Positions 1-8,281 of a stretch of 59,142 nucleotides of DNA are shown here, in pieces; positions within the stretch are counted from its first letter, which is position 1; each line of letters begins with the position of its first letter. The DNA is from Buchananella hordeovulneris (GTDB lineage: Bacteria > Actinomycetota > Actinomycetes > Actinomycetales > Actinomycetaceae). The position numbers and the translations under genes were made by a program. The stretch lies in contig JAUMWR010000004.1 of the NCBI GenBank assembly GCA_030529545.1, forward strand, positions 1-59,142. Reading direction: 5' to 3'. Below the pieces are notes generated by a model. It searched no databases and had not been told where the DNA came from. It saw nothing but the letters and a program-made list of their open reading frames with translations.

Positions 1-2
1 CA

Positions 3-48
3 CTCCCCGGAAGAAGGAACCCGATTACCAAGTCCAACTTCCGGGGAG
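3..48. terminator. Inverted repeat downstream of hisG
   Basis: CTCCCCGGAAG at 3-13 is an exact inverted match of CTTCCGGGGAG at 38-48, giving an 11-bp stem with a 24-nt loop about 90 bp beyond the hisG stop. No clear T-run follows on either strand, so use as a terminator is inferred. The rest of 1-136 shows no gene I can support. Confidence 0.45.
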
Positions 49-136
49 CACTTCACGTGGGCCCCGCCCCCAGCCGGGGTGCGAGTTCGTTGCGCTCTTT
101 ACTGCCGCATAGTCGGGGAAGCTGAGCGCGGAGGGG

Positions 137-985
137 TTAGAGGCGGCAGGCCACGATGTCGGTGACGATGATGCCGCGCGCGCCCATGTCCGCCAGCTGG
201 TCCATGGCGTCGTTGAGGACCTTACGGCGCACCATGGAGCGCACCGCCTTCCACGCCGGGTCGTGCAGCGCGGAGACCGTCGGGGACTGCAGGCCCGGGG
301 TGACGGCCACGGCCTGGTCCAGGTGGTCGGCCGGGATGTCGTAGTCCACCAAAACGTACTCGCGGGCCACCAGCACGCCGTGGATGCGGCGGTCCAGCTT
401 GCGCAGGCCCGGGTCCTCCACGTGGTCGGGGCGGGTGATGAGCACGGCCTCGCTCTGCATGACGGTGGGGCCAAATACCTCCAGCCCGGCGGCCTTGAGG
501 GTGGAGCCGGTCTCCACCACGTCCGCCACCAGATCAGCCACGCCCAGCTGGACGGAGGATTCCACGGCGCCGTCCAGGTGGACCACCTTGGCGTTCAGGC
601 CCTGCTCGGTGAGGTAGTTGCGCACCAAGGTGTCGTAAGAGGTGGCGATGCGCGCCCCTTCCAGTTGGGAAAGCGTGCTGTATTGGCCCGCCGGCCCGGC
701 AAAGCGGAACTGGGAAGCCCCAAAGCCCAACGCGCGGTGCTCGATCGCGGCGCAATTGGGGGTGTCCGCCAGCAGGTCGCGGCCCGTGATGCCCACGTGA
801 ATGGAGCCCTCGCCGACGTAGACGGCGATGTCGCGGGGCCGCAGGAAGAACAGCTCGACCTCGTTGCTGTGGTCCAGTAGCACCAGCTCACGCCCGGAGC
901 GGCGGGTCTTGTAGCCGGCCTCCTTGAGCAGTTGGACGGCGGCCTCAGACAGTGCACCCTTGTTGGGCACGGCAATACGCAGCAT
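137..985 (-). CDS. hisG: ATP phosphoribosyltransferase HisG (long form)
   Basis: Catalyses the first step of histidine synthesis, joining ATP and PRPP to give phosphoribosyl-ATP in the cytoplasm. The 282-residue product begins MLRIAVPNKGALSEAA, the typical HisG N-terminus, followed by the EVELFFLRPRDIAVYVGEG segment and the PRPP-site stretch VADLVADVVETGSTLKAAGL. At about 280 residues it is the long form, which carries a C-terminal ACT-like regulatory domain for histidine feedback and needs no HisZ. ATG start. It lies 3 bp downstream of hisE, the usual actinobacterial pair, and is almost certainly co-transcribed with it. The leftmost 136 bases lie beyond its stop. Confidence 0.97.
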   Translation of the reverse strand: MLRIAVPNKGALSEAAVQLLKEAGYKTRRSGRELVLLDHSNEVELFFLRPRDIAVYVGEGSIHVGITGRDLLADTPNCAAIEHRALGFGASQFRFAGPAGQYSTLSQLEGARIATSYDTLVRNYLTEQGLNAKVVHLDGAVESSVQLGVADLVADVVETGSTLKAAGLEVFGPTVMQSEAVLITRPDHVEDPGLRKLDRRIHGVLVAREYVLVDYDIPADHLDQAVAVTPGLQSPTVSALHDPAWKAVRSMVRRKVLNDAMDQLADMGARGIIVTDIVACRL

Positions 986-988
986 GAA

Positions 989-1249
989 TCAGAACTTCCG
1001 GTAGACGTCTTCGAGGGTGAGGCCCTTGGCGATCATCATCACCTGGGCGTGGTAGAAGAGCTGGGAGATCTCCAGGGCTGCGTCGTCCTTGGACTCGTAC
1101 TCGCAGGCCATCCAAACCTCTGCGGCCTCTTCCACGATCTTCTTGCCGATGAAATGGACGCCCTTGGCGTGCTCCTCCACCGTGCGGGAACCCTCTGCAC
1201 CCGCCTCGATCTTGGCCGAAAGATCCGCAAACAGTTCTTCAAACGTCAT
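989..1249 (-). CDS. hisE: Phosphoribosyl-ATP pyrophosphatase HisE
   Basis: Hydrolyses phosphoribosyl-ATP to phosphoribosyl-AMP, step two of histidine synthesis. The 86-residue product is a stand-alone HisE (MazG-like all-alpha fold): it shows [15 protein letters not shown], then [20 protein letters not shown] with the conserved EEAAEVWMA metal-binding helix, and [17 protein letters not shown]. HisI (cyclohydrolase) is not fused and not in the window. It immediately precedes hisG with a 3-bp gap. The region upstream (1250-1344) has a small palindrome CAATGGATTCCATTG at 1273-1287 and no gene. Confidence 0.95.
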   Translation of the reverse strand: MTFEELFADLSAKIEAGAEGSRTVEEHAKGVHFIGKKIVEEAAEVWMACEYESKDDAALEISQLFYHAQVMMIAKGLTLEDVYRKF

Positions 1250-1344
1250 GGCGCCACCTTAATGCGCACAACGCAATGGATTCCATTGCCTGCCGCCGGA
1301 TCTCAAACTGCGCACTGTGAGATAGCGCAACACCCGCAGCGGTG

Positions 1345-2022
1345 TTAGTTGATCTCCTTGGCCACGCAGGTGCCGTCCTTTTTCACGATGAAGAGGTGCT
1401 TTTCGCGGGAGAGCTCCACCAGGTAGACGTCCTCGAGTTCCACCCCGACTTCCGCGAGCTGCGCCAGGAGCCAGTCGGTGTCGCGGTCCACCGCCTCCAG
1501 GTAGGTCTCCAGCACCTCGCCGTCGCGCACCAGCAAGCTGTTTATGACACCATCGCCCTTCTTGATGACGGTGAGGGAGCCATCGGGTTCAATCTGCGCG
1601 AACGCGATGTCCTCCAGCGAGTAGATCCCCCGCGAGCGGAGCTGGGAGATGAACGTCATGACGTCGAACTTGGCAGACTTGGAGTCCTCCGCCCCAACCT
1701 GGAAAGTGCCGTTGATGATTATCGGCAGCGGGTCTGAGGTAACTGCCCGGCGTGCCACCATAAAGCGGGAGGTGGCAAAGTTCAGCAGCGCGATCATCGT
1801 GAGGGCAATCAGCAGCACCAGCAGGAAGCGGTGGAATGGGATCTCGTTGTTGTAGATGATGCCGCTGATGATCCCACCGAGCACAAAGTTGCCGATGTAG
1901 TCGATCGCGGTGAGCTGGCCGGTTTGGAGCTTGTTACTTAGCTTTAGATAGGCGGCGATGATGAGAAATCCAGTAGCGAACTTCGCCAGCGCCTGCAGAT
2001 AGAACATTAGGTCTAGGGACAT
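1345..2022 (-). CDS. DUF421 (YetF-family) membrane protein
   Basis: Small integral membrane protein of the DUF421/YetF family, of unknown function. I start it at the ATG at 2022 (MSLDLMFYLQALAKFATG) because GGAGG lies 9 nt upstream; an in-frame extension to 2076 runs through a direct repeat and looks non-coding. The 225-residue product has three N-terminal hydrophobic helices (about residues 6-25, 38-58 and 63-80). A cytosolic YetF domain follows, with PLPIIINGTFQ and the family-typical MTFISQLRSRGIYSLEDIAFAQIE and GSLTVIKK. It ends in a further about 80-residue soluble tail beyond that domain. No neighbour suggests its role. Confidence 0.85.
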   Translation of the reverse strand: MSLDLMFYLQALAKFATGFLIIAAYLKLSNKLQTGQLTAIDYIGNFVLGGIISGIIYNNEIPFHRFLLVLLIALTMIALLNFATSRFMVARRAVTSDPLPIIINGTFQVGAEDSKSAKFDVMTFISQLRSRGIYSLEDIAFAQIEPDGSLTVIKKGDGVINSLLVRDGEVLETYLEAVDRDTDWLLAQLAEVGVELEDVYLVELSREKHLFIVKKDGTCVAKEIN

Positions 2023-2047
2023 AACCCCGATCCTCCCATAACGCCAC

Positions 2048-2136
2048 CCGCGCCCGCCTCCTCGCCAGGGGAGCACTCGTGGTCAACCGGGGGGCCCACA
2101 CCGGCCGCCGCGCCCGCCTCCTCGCCAGGGGAGCAC
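2048..2136. repeat. 29-bp direct repeat with 60-bp period
   Basis: Positions 2048-2076 and 2108-2136 are identical over 29 bp (starting CCGCGCCCGCC, ending CAGGGGAGCAC). They are spaced exactly 60 bp apart, between yccF and the DUF421 gene. The spacer is not duplicated. No coding role is apparent. Confidence 0.75.
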
Positions 2137-2252
2137 CGCCGCCCAGCCAGAGGACGGCAGCCCGTTTTCCAGCTTCACCCGCTTCCCCGGTGTTAGGTCG
2201 TGGCCCCTACTTCCCCAGGGGACCCGCAGAGCTCCCCCTTTCCCCGGATACA

Positions 2253-2287
2253 GGTTGGGGCGCGCCGCGAAACGGCGCGCCCCGACC
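2253..2287 (-). terminator. GC-rich hairpin after yccF
   Basis: On the minus strand GGGGCGCGCC pairs with GGCGCGCCCC across a short loop, 12 bp past the yccF stop. The stem is extended by further G:U/A:U pairs. There is no strong U-tract, so it may stop transcription in either direction or only stabilise the 3' end. Confidence 0.55.
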
Positions 2288-2298
2288 AGCTGTCCGCT

Positions 2299-2676
2299 TT
2301 AGCGGACGGTGTCCACCACCTGCTTGCCGAAGGGGAAGCAGGTGACGGGGATCAGCTTCACGTTGGCGATCGCCAGCGGGATGCCGATGATTGTCACGGC
2401 CTGGGCCACTGCGGTGAGGATGTGTCCCACGGCCAGCGGCAGGCCAAAGAAGATGAACCAGACGACGTTCATGATGGTGGAGCCGGTGCCGGCGCCGGGC
2501 TTGTCCACCACGGCGCGACCAAAGGGCCACAGCACGTATCCGGCGATGCGGAAGCAGGCCACTCCGGCGGGCGCCGTGACGATCAGGACGCAGGCGAGCG
2601 CGCCGGCCAGGATGTAGCCCAGCCACAGCCAGAAGCCACCGAAGACCAACCAGATAACGTTCAAGACGGTACGCAT
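2299..2676 (-). CDS. yccF: YccF-domain inner-membrane protein
   Basis: A 125-residue membrane protein built from two YccF domains, a family of unknown function. Each repeat has the hydrophobic NVIW(L/F)VFFG pattern followed by a G-I-P motif: first half NVIWLVFGGFWLWLGYILAG ending in YVLWPFGRAVVD, second half NVVWFIFFGLPLAVGHI then VTIIGIPLAIANVKL and CFPFGKQVVD. The internal duplication is visible as WPFGRAVVD/FPFGKQVVD. ATG start at 2676; GAAAGG lies upstream. It is a single gene between the riboflavin transporter and the DUF421 gene. Confidence 0.92.
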   Translation of the reverse strand: MRTVLNVIWLVFGGFWLWLGYILAGALACVLIVTAPAGVACFRIAGYVLWPFGRAVVDKPGAGTGSTIMNVVWFIFFGLPLAVGHILTAVAQAVTIIGIPLAIANVKLIPVTCFPFGKQVVDTVR

Positions 2677-2766
2677 TGCGGTATTCCTTTCGTCTACTGG
2701 TTCAATTCTGCGCCCTTGGGCGCTGCTCTTCCACTTGGCCGCGCTGGTTTAGCGCGCTTGTTCCGC

Positions 2767-3822
2767 TCAGGGCAGCAGCTTGTCCGCCTCCACGGGACCG
2801 GCGAGCACGCCGGCGCGCTGCAGGGACTGGATCATGGCCTCCACCCGGTCCAGGGTGAGGTACTCGCCCACCATGATGAAGTCGCTCTCCGAGCCGGTCT
2901 CGCCGCCCGCCTGGACCAGCATGGTGCCGTCCCAGACCTGCAAGGTGGCGTCCAGGGTGGCGCGCGCGCCGGTCTCCGCTTCGCCGGTCAGGTCCGGCAC
3001 AAACTGCTTGGCCACCTCGATGGCCTCGTCTGCGCCGTTGACCACGGAGGCGATGGTGGCGTCGATGCCGTCCTGCATGGCCTTGGCGGCGGCGGCGATG
3101 CCCTCCGGGTTCTTGGCCAGCGCGGCGCGGGAGGTCACAAGGGCGGCGCCCAGCAGGTCGGTCTGGCCCAGCGGCACGGTGCGCACGGCCACGCCCTGCG
3201 CGGCGGCCTGCACCGGCTCGTTGTTGACGAAGCCGATGACGGCGTCCACGTGGCCCGCGGCCAGGGCTGCCACCTGCGTGTAGCCGATGGATTCCACCTT
3301 TACGTCCTGGCGGGTCAGGCCGGCGCCAGCCAGCGCCCCCTCCAGGGCGTAGAGGTTTTCGCCGTACTCCCCCGGGATGCCGACGCTGCGCCCGGACAGG
3401 TCTGCCACCGTCTGGATGGGCGAGTCGGCGGGCACGATCAGCACCGCCGGGTAGGCGCGGTAGTAGGGGGCCAGGAGGACGACGTCCTGCCCGGCCGCTG
3501 CCGCCACCACAGCCTCCGTGGCACCGGCCACCACGATCTGCTCCTCGCCGGCCGCCAGCGCCCCGAACAGGTCCTCCTGCGCGCCGTGGTGGCGCAGCTT
3601 GCCGGCCACGCCGCGCTCGGCAAAGAAGTTCTTCGCCTCGGCGTAGTAGGCGGGAGTGAACTGGACGTTGGGCACGTAGGTCAGGCCCACCGTCACCTCC
3701 GGCGCCAGCTCGGTGCTTTGTGCCGGGGCGGGCGTAGGCGCGGCGCTCTCCCCGCTGGCGCACCCCCCCAGGAGGGCGGCTGCGGCGGTGAGGGTGGCAA
3801 TTAGTGCGGGTAGTCGGCGCAT
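2767..3822 (-). CDS. ribY: Riboflavin ABC transporter substrate-binding lipoprotein (RibY-like)
   Basis: Predicted extracytoplasmic riboflavin-binding lipoprotein of the NMT1/THI5-like fold. ATG at 3822 is chosen because AAGGAG lies 6 nt upstream; a GTG one codon earlier is also possible. The 351-residue product has a lipoprotein signal peptide with lipobox LLGGC near residue 20. The family pattern follows: VGLTYVPNVQFTPAYYAEAKNFF, then a GATEAVVAAAAGQ loop and the GRSVGIPGEYGENLY segment. It overlaps the permease stop (TGATG), so the two are translationally coupled. FMN-riboswitch control upstream is the main reason for calling riboflavin rather than thiamine precursor. Related proteins bind pyrimidines or nitrate/sulfonates, so substrate assignment is inference. 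Confidence 0.8.
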   Translation of the reverse strand: MRRLPALIATLTAAAALLGGCASGESAAPTPAPAQSTELAPEVTVGLTYVPNVQFTPAYYAEAKNFFAERGVAGKLRHHGAQEDLFGALAAGEEQIVVAGATEAVVAAAAGQDVVLLAPYYRAYPAVLIVPADSPIQTVADLSGRSVGIPGEYGENLYALEGALAGAGLTRQDVKVESIGYTQVAALAAGHVDAVIGFVNNEPVQAAAQGVAVRTVPLGQTDLLGAALVTSRAALAKNPEGIAAAAKAMQDGIDATIASVVNGADEAIEVAKQFVPDLTGEAETGARATLDATLQVWDGTMLVQAGGETGSESDFIMVGEYLTLDRVEAMIQSLQRAGVLAGPVEADKLLP

Positions 3823-4583
3823 CACTTACTCCTTAAAGCTGCGACGGTGGGGGAAAGACGCTCCACCAGTTGGAGCGCCAGGTAGAACAGGGAGGCCATC
3901 ACGGCCAGCACCAGAATGGTGGCGAACAGGCCGGCGGTGTTGGCGGCCTGGCGTTGCGCGGTGAGCAGCACGCCCATGCCCTTGCCGCCCAGCATGAACT
4001 CCCCCACCACGGCCCCGGTGATGGACAGGGGGAAGCCGGCGCTGAGCCCGGCCAGGAAGCCGGGCAGGGCCAGGGGCGCCTGGATGTGCACCAGGAGCTG
4101 CCCGGGGGTGGTGCCATCCAGGCGGGCGGCGTCCAGGAGGTCGGCGTCGATGCCGCGCAGCGCCCCGAGCGTGGAGACGAAGATAGGGAAGAACACGATT
4201 AGCGCGCACAGCACCACGATGGGCGTCATTCCGTAGCCCAGCCACACCGCCAGCAGCGGGGCCAGGGCGATCGCCGGGACGGCCTGGGAGGCGGCCAGGA
4301 ACGGGGAGAGGGCGGCGTCCACCGCGCGCCACCGCCACACGATGTAGGCCAGGGGCGCGGCCACGAGCACGGCCACCGCGCTGCCCAGCAGGGCCGCGCG
4401 CAGGGTCTCCAGGGCGGCGGGCAAGACGCTGGGGACGAAAGAGTTGGCCAGGTGCGCGGCCACCTTGCCCGGCGAGGGCAGCAGGTAGGGGGGCACCAGC
4501 CCGGTTGCCGTCGACCACGTCCAGGCGGCGAGTAGCGCCAGCCCCACCGCTACGGGCGCCATCAGTCTGAAAAGGCGGCTCAA
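3822..4583 (-). CDS. ribX: Riboflavin ABC transporter permease (RibX-like)
   Basis: Membrane permease of the SsuC/TauC/ThiX type, partner of the binding protein just downstream. The 253-residue product has about six hydrophobic helices and the EAA-type cytosolic loop (GIDADLLDAARLDGTTPGQ) that docks an ATPase. TTG at 4583 is preceded by GGGGA at usable spacing; an internal ATG at 4562 (MAPVAVG) has no ribosome-binding site. The gene is first in an FMN-riboswitch-controlled operon. No ATPase gene follows: the next gene is yccF. Riboflavin transporters of the RibXY class are known from comparative genomics to lack a linked ATPase, so a shared ATPase elsewhere is likely. Confidence 0.82.
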   Translation of the reverse strand: MSRLFRLMAPVAVGLALLAAWTWSTATGLVPPYLLPSPGKVAAHLANSFVPSVLPAALETLRAALLGSAVAVLVAAPLAYIVWRWRAVDAALSPFLAASQAVPAIALAPLLAVWLGYGMTPIVVLCALIVFFPIFVSTLGALRGIDADLLDAARLDGTTPGQLLVHIQAPLALPGFLAGLSAGFPLSITGAVVGEFMLGGKGMGVLLTAQRQAANTAGLFATILVLAVMASLFYLALQLVERLSPTVAALRSK

Positions 4584-4690
4584 TCCATTCCCCGTCAGTC
4601 AGGTCCGGGGTGGAGTAGCCAAACGCGCGGCCCACCAAGAAGCGCCGCCACCCGCGTGCGGGTATGCGGACGCCAAGTAGCGCCGAGCGC

Positions 4691-4806
4691 CGTGCTGCCT
4701 CCCATCCGGACTTTAACCGTCGGCCTCGGAATTCCACCGAGTCAACCGCTTGCGCGGGTCGCGGGCTATAACCGCCGGTTCGGACTTTCACCGACCCCGG
4801 AGCACG
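4691..4806 (-). promoter_or_regulatory. FMN riboswitch (RFN element)
   Basis: On the minus strand the terminal stem is CGTGCT (4801-4806) paired with AGCACG (4691-4696). Inside are the hallmark RFN blocks in order: GGTCGGTGAAAGTCCG, AACCGGCGGTTA, AGCCCGCGA, CTCGGTGGAATTCCG, GGCCGACGGTTAAAGTCCGG and ATGGGAGG. FMN binding should shut off the ribXY operon that starts about 108 nt downstream. Between them a short ACCCGC/GCGGGT hairpin lies in the leader, and there is no U-tract, which favours control of translation initiation over termination. Confidence 0.96.
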
Positions 4807-4850
4807 TACCGGGCCATCCTAACAAAGGCGAGCCGGCTGGGCGGGGATCG

Positions 4851-5513
4851 CTAGTGCGCGTGCTGCGCGGCCAGGCGGCGCAGCTCGGCCACCTCCGCGT
4901 AGGCGTCCTCCGCCTTGTAGACGGCCGAGCCGGCCACGAACACGTCCGCCCCGGCGCTCGCGGCCTGGTCGATGGTGGAGCGGGAGATCCCGCCGTCCAC
5001 CTGCAGGGCGATCTCCAGCCCGGAGGCGTTGATCGCGGCGCGGGCGCGCTTGATCTTGGGCAGCATGCAGTCCAGGAAGGACTGGCCGCCAAAGCCGGGC
5101 TCGACGGTCATGATGAGCAGCATGTCGATCTCCGGCAGCAGCTCGATGAAGGGCTCTACCGGGGTGGCCGGGCGCAGGCCCAGGCCGGCCTTGGTGCCCA
5201 GGCGGCGCAGCTCGCGCGCCAGGCGGATCGGGGCGGTGGCGGCCTCGGCGTGGAAGGTGACGGAGGCACACCCGACCTCCGCGTAGCCCGGCGCCCACCG
5301 GTCGGGGTCCTCGATCATGAGGTGGGCGTCGATCGGCAGGATGCCGGCGCGCACGGTCGCCTCCACCACGGGCAGCCCCCAGGTGAGGTTGGGGACGAAG
5401 TGGTTGTCCATGACGTCCACGTGCGCGTAGTCGGCGTTGGAGACCGCCTCCAGCTGCCCGCGCAGGTCCAACAGGTCGGAGTTGAGGATCGAGGGGCTAA
5501 TCGTGGGCATCAC
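4851..5513 (-). CDS. rpe: Ribulose-phosphate 3-epimerase
   Basis: Interconverts ribulose-5-phosphate and xylulose-5-phosphate in the pentose phosphate pathway. The 220-residue TIM barrel shows the full family signature: [36 protein letters not shown] (metal-binding His and catalytic Asp), [35 protein letters not shown] and [13 protein letters not shown] (phosphate loop). The start is GTG at 5513 or ATG at 5510; both overlap the rsmB stop. It is last in the priA-fmt-rsmB-rpe series, as in other Actinobacteria. Its stop lies about 45 bp from the FMN riboswitch. Confidence 0.97.
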   Translation of the reverse strand: MMPTISPSILNSDLLDLRGQLEAVSNADYAHVDVMDNHFVPNLTWGLPVVEATVRAGILPIDAHLMIEDPDRWAPGYAEVGCASVTFHAEAATAPIRLARELRRLGTKAGLGLRPATPVEPFIELLPEIDMLLIMTVEPGFGGQSFLDCMLPKIKRARAAINASGLEIALQVDGGISRSTIDQAASAGADVFVAGSAVYKAEDAYAEVAELRRLAAQHAH

Positions 5514-7183
5514 TGCACCTCCAGCAGCGCCAGGAACATCGCGTCAGAGCCGTTGATGTGCGGCCAGAGCTGCAGGTAGGGGCCGGTGCCGAACTCGGCG
5601 GTGAAGCCCGCCTCCTGCGCCGCCTCGTCGTCCTGTTCCCGGTGCCCGACGTTGCCGCCTGCCTCCACGTCTACAGTTGCCGCCCCCTGCTCAGCCGCCA
5701 GGGCCTCCGGGGCCTCTGCGGCCACGTCGTCCTGGTCCAGGCCGGCCAGCAAATCGGCGTCACCGGAATCAAGGGCGGCGGCAGCGTCGTCCACCTCGTC
5801 CTGCTCGGTGCGGGCGCCCGCGCGGCCGGTGCCGGCCAGGGACTCGCTCACGCGCCCAAACCCAAAGTCCTCCCGCCAGGAAGCAACCATCTTGGCGACC
5901 TCGACGGCGTCGATCGGCTTGACCAGGCCCTTGGCGATCGCCTCCTGCACCACCACGTGCGTCTCGGCAACGTGCGGCGAACAGGTGGCGTACCCAACCA
6001 GGCCGCCCGGGCGGGTGGCCGCGATGGCGGAGGCGAGCAGCTCGCGTTGCAGCGGCGCCAGGTCAGCCAGGTCGCGCGGCTGGCGGCGCCACCTGGCCTC
6101 TGGGCGGCGGCGCAGCGAGCCCAGGCCGGAGCAGGGCACGTCCACCAGGGTGCGGTCAAAGTAGCCGGGCTTCTCCTGGCCCACCTGGCGACCGTCCGCC
6201 GTGTGGACCTCGACCCACTCGGCCGTGGGGCGCACCGCAGAACGCACCAGGTCTGCGCGGTGGCTGCTGACCTCGTTGGCGTACAGCTCCACGCCGCGCG
6301 CCCCGGCCAGGCCGGCCAGCAGGGCGGTCTTGCCGCCCGGGCCGGCGCACAGGTCCAGCCAGCGCTCGTCCGGGCCCTCCAGCGGGGCGCTGGCCAGCAC
6401 GGCCGCCACCATCTGGGAGCCCTCGTCCTGCACGGCCGCCAGGGAGCCGCGCACCTCGTCCAGGCGCGCCGGGTCTCCCCCGGCGATGTTCACCGCGTAG
6501 GGCGAGACCACGCCGTTGGTGGCGCGGGTCTTCAGCACGCGCGCGGCCGTGCGGGCCAGGTCCACCGGCTCCACCAGGCCTGGACGCGCCACCAGGCACA
6601 CCTGCGGGGGCAGGTTGTTGGCCTCCAGCAGCTCGTCGATCTCCCCGTCGCGGCCGTTGACCTTCAGCGACTGCGTCAGGGCGCGCACCACCCACTCCGG
6701 GTGGCTGCTCACGGCGGCGCGGCGCGCTTCATCGCCCTCGGTGGCGGCTAACAGCTCGTCCCACTCCGCCGGGCTCTTCTCAGACAGGCGGCGCAGCACC
6801 GCGTTGATCATCTTGGCCGGGCCGTCGCTGGTCACCTGCCGGGCCAGCGCCACGGTCTCCCCCACCGCCGCGTACGGGGCGATTCGCAGGGTCAGCAGCT
6901 GGTGGGCGCCCAGGCGCAGCAGCACGGCCACCGCCGGGTCCAGCTGGTCCAGCGGGCGGGTGGCGCTGCGCGCGATGATCGCGTCGTACTTGCCCTGCAT
7001 GCGCAGCGTGCCGTACGTCAGCTCGGTGGCGAACGCGGCGTCCAGCGGGCGCAGGTGGCGCTCGCGCAGGATGGCAGGCAGGGCCAGGTTCGCGTAGGCG
7101 TCGTCCGTCTCCACCTGCATCAGGGCCGTGTAAGCGGCGTGCCGAGCCGGGTCATAGTCGCGGCGCTTCTTTACGTAGTTCAT
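5510..7183 (-). CDS. rsmB: 16S rRNA m5C967 methyltransferase RsmB with acidic insertion
   Basis: Methylates C967 of 16S rRNA using S-adenosylmethionine. The 557-residue product has an N-terminal NusB-like RNA-binding domain (about 1-150) and a Rossmann methyltransferase domain. SAM loop is [10 protein letters not shown] (277-286); the two catalytic cysteines are in DVPCSGLG (Cys351) and YATCSPHV (Cys401). The family C-terminal motif GPYLQLWPH is at 534-542. Between it and residue 445 lies an unusual stretch of about 85 residues, Ala/Asp/Glu/Gln-rich, where homologues have only a few residues. The insertion carries a near copy of the interspersed GTGG-CGACGTT motif. The gene overlaps rpe by 4 bp and follows fmt by 9 bp. 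Confidence 0.95.
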   Translation of the reverse strand: MNYVKKRRDYDPARHAAYTALMQVETDDAYANLALPAILRERHLRPLDAAFATELTYGTLRMQGKYDAIIARSATRPLDQLDPAVAVLLRLGAHQLLTLRIAPYAAVGETVALARQVTSDGPAKMINAVLRRLSEKSPAEWDELLAATEGDEARRAAVSSHPEWVVRALTQSLKVNGRDGEIDELLEANNLPPQVCLVARPGLVEPVDLARTAARVLKTRATNGVVSPYAVNIAGGDPARLDEVRGSLAAVQDEGSQMVAAVLASAPLEGPDERWLDLCAGPGGKTALLAGLAGARGVELYANEVSSHRADLVRSAVRPTAEWVEVHTADGRQVGQEKPGYFDRTLVDVPCSGLGSLRRRPEARWRRQPRDLADLAPLQRELLASAIAATRPGGLVGYATCSPHVAETHVVVQEAIAKGLVKPIDAVEVAKMVASWREDFGFGRVSESLAGTGRAGARTEQDEVDDAAAALDSGDADLLAGLDQDDVAAEAPEALAAEQGAATVDVEAGGNVGHREQDDEAAQEAGFTAEFGTGPYLQLWPHINGSDAMFLALLEVQ

Positions 7184-7192
7184 GCGCTTTCC

Positions 7193-8182
7193 TTACTCCA
7201 ACTCGCCAAGCTTCTCGCCGCCCTCGATGCGCGCCCCGCGCGCCCAGGCGGCCGCATCCATCCAGCCCTTGCCGGCCGGGGCCACCTGCCCCAACCGTAC
7301 CGGGGAGCTGGCCGTGCCCACCCACACTTCCTGCTTGGAAGCAAAGATCTCCCCGCACTCCAGGGCCAGGGCCTGCTCCGGTGCCTGCGCGCGCTCCTGC
7401 GCCGCCGCGCCCACCTGTCCCTCCGCAGGGGCCGCCAAGACGACCGGTCCCAGTTTCAAGCGGGCCGCGCGGAACGTCGTCCACGCTCCCGGCGCGGGAG
7501 TCACGCCGCGAATAAGGCGATCCATCGCGAAATCGGGCGTGGTGAAGGAGACGAAGGCGTCGGCCGCCTCCAGGCGCGGGGCCAGGCTCACACCGGCGGC
7601 GGCCTGCGGGTGGGCGCTCACCTCCCCGCGCTCGATCCCGGCCAGCACGCGCAGCAGCAGCGAGCTGCCCACCTGCGCCAGGGCGTCCAGTGCCTCCCCG
7701 GCCGTCTCCCGCGAGCCGAACTCGTACGTGGCCGTCCCGAACACCGGACCGGTGTCCAGGCCCTCCTCGATGCGAAAAACGCTCACGCCACCGATCTCGT
7801 CGCCGGCCATGATCGCCCGCTGCACCGGCGCCGCGCCACGCCAGGCGGGCAGCAGCGAGAAGTGCACGTTCAGCCACCCCAGCTTGGCGGCATCCAGCAG
7901 GTCCGGCGGCACCAGGCGGCCGTAGGCGACCGTGATGATCGCGTCGGCGTCAAAGGCGCGGATCTGCGCCGCCACCTCTGCATCGCGCAGCGTGGCCGGG
8001 GTCAGGACCGGCAATCCGGCCCCCCGGGCCGCCTGCTCCACCGGGGAGGGGTGCAGGGTGCGGCCGCGCCCGGAGCGGGCCGGCGCGCGGGTGAGGACGC
8101 CCACCACCTCGTGGTCAGATTCCAACAGGGCCGCCAGGGCGGGGACCGCCACCTGCGGGGTGCCGGCAAAGAGTAAACGCAT
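7193..8182 (-). CDS. fmt: Methionyl-tRNA formyltransferase
   Basis: Formylates initiator Met-tRNA using 10-formyltetrahydrofolate. The 329-residue product starts MRLLFAGTPQVAVPALAALL. It shows the formyl-transfer core: AYGRLVPPDLLDAAKLGWLN, then HFSLLPAWRGAAPVQRAI (catalytic N-x-H region), MAGDEIGGVSVFRIEEGLDTGPV with the catalytic aspartate, and the C-terminal domain from about residue 210. ATG at 8182. It is 9 bp upstream of rsmB and co-directional. An exact copy of the 14-bp interspersed motif lies in the C-terminal coding part (7471-7484), where it encodes WTTF. Confidence 0.97.
   Translation of the reverse strand: MRLLFAGTPQVAVPALAALLESDHEVVGVLTRAPARSGRGRTLHPSPVEQAARGAGLPVLTPATLRDAEVAAQIRAFDADAIITVAYGRLVPPDLLDAAKLGWLNVHFSLLPAWRGAAPVQRAIMAGDEIGGVSVFRIEEGLDTGPVFGTATYEFGSRETAGEALDALAQVGSSLLLRVLAGIERGEVSAHPQAAAGVSLAPRLEAADAFVSFTTPDFAMDRLIRGVTPAPGAWTTFRAARLKLGPVVLAAPAEGQVGAAAQERAQAPEQALALECGEIFASKQEVWVGTASSPVRLGQVAPAGKGWMDAAAWARGARIEGGEKLGELE
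7471..7484 (-). repeat. Interspersed 14-bp motif, copy 1
   Basis: Minus-strand GTGGACGACGTTCC, an exact match to GTGGMCGACGTTSC, inside the fmt C-terminal domain. Confidence 0.8.
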
Positions 8183-8281
8183 GGGCCCAAGTTTAGGCGC
8201 TCGCCGGGCGGCGCGTTTTGTACCAGAAATATGGAGCGCAGCGGGCCGTTCCCTAGAGCGCGGCCTCTATTATTTCGTTCC

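Noticed and set aside
2200..3804. Long open frame on the plus strand opposite ribY
   Set aside because: It is the reverse-strand shadow of ribY: Gly/His/Gln-rich with no domain, and ribY has clear family motifs. The same applies to other long plus-strand frames such as 23731-26217 opposite carB and 48392-50890 opposite the iron permeases.
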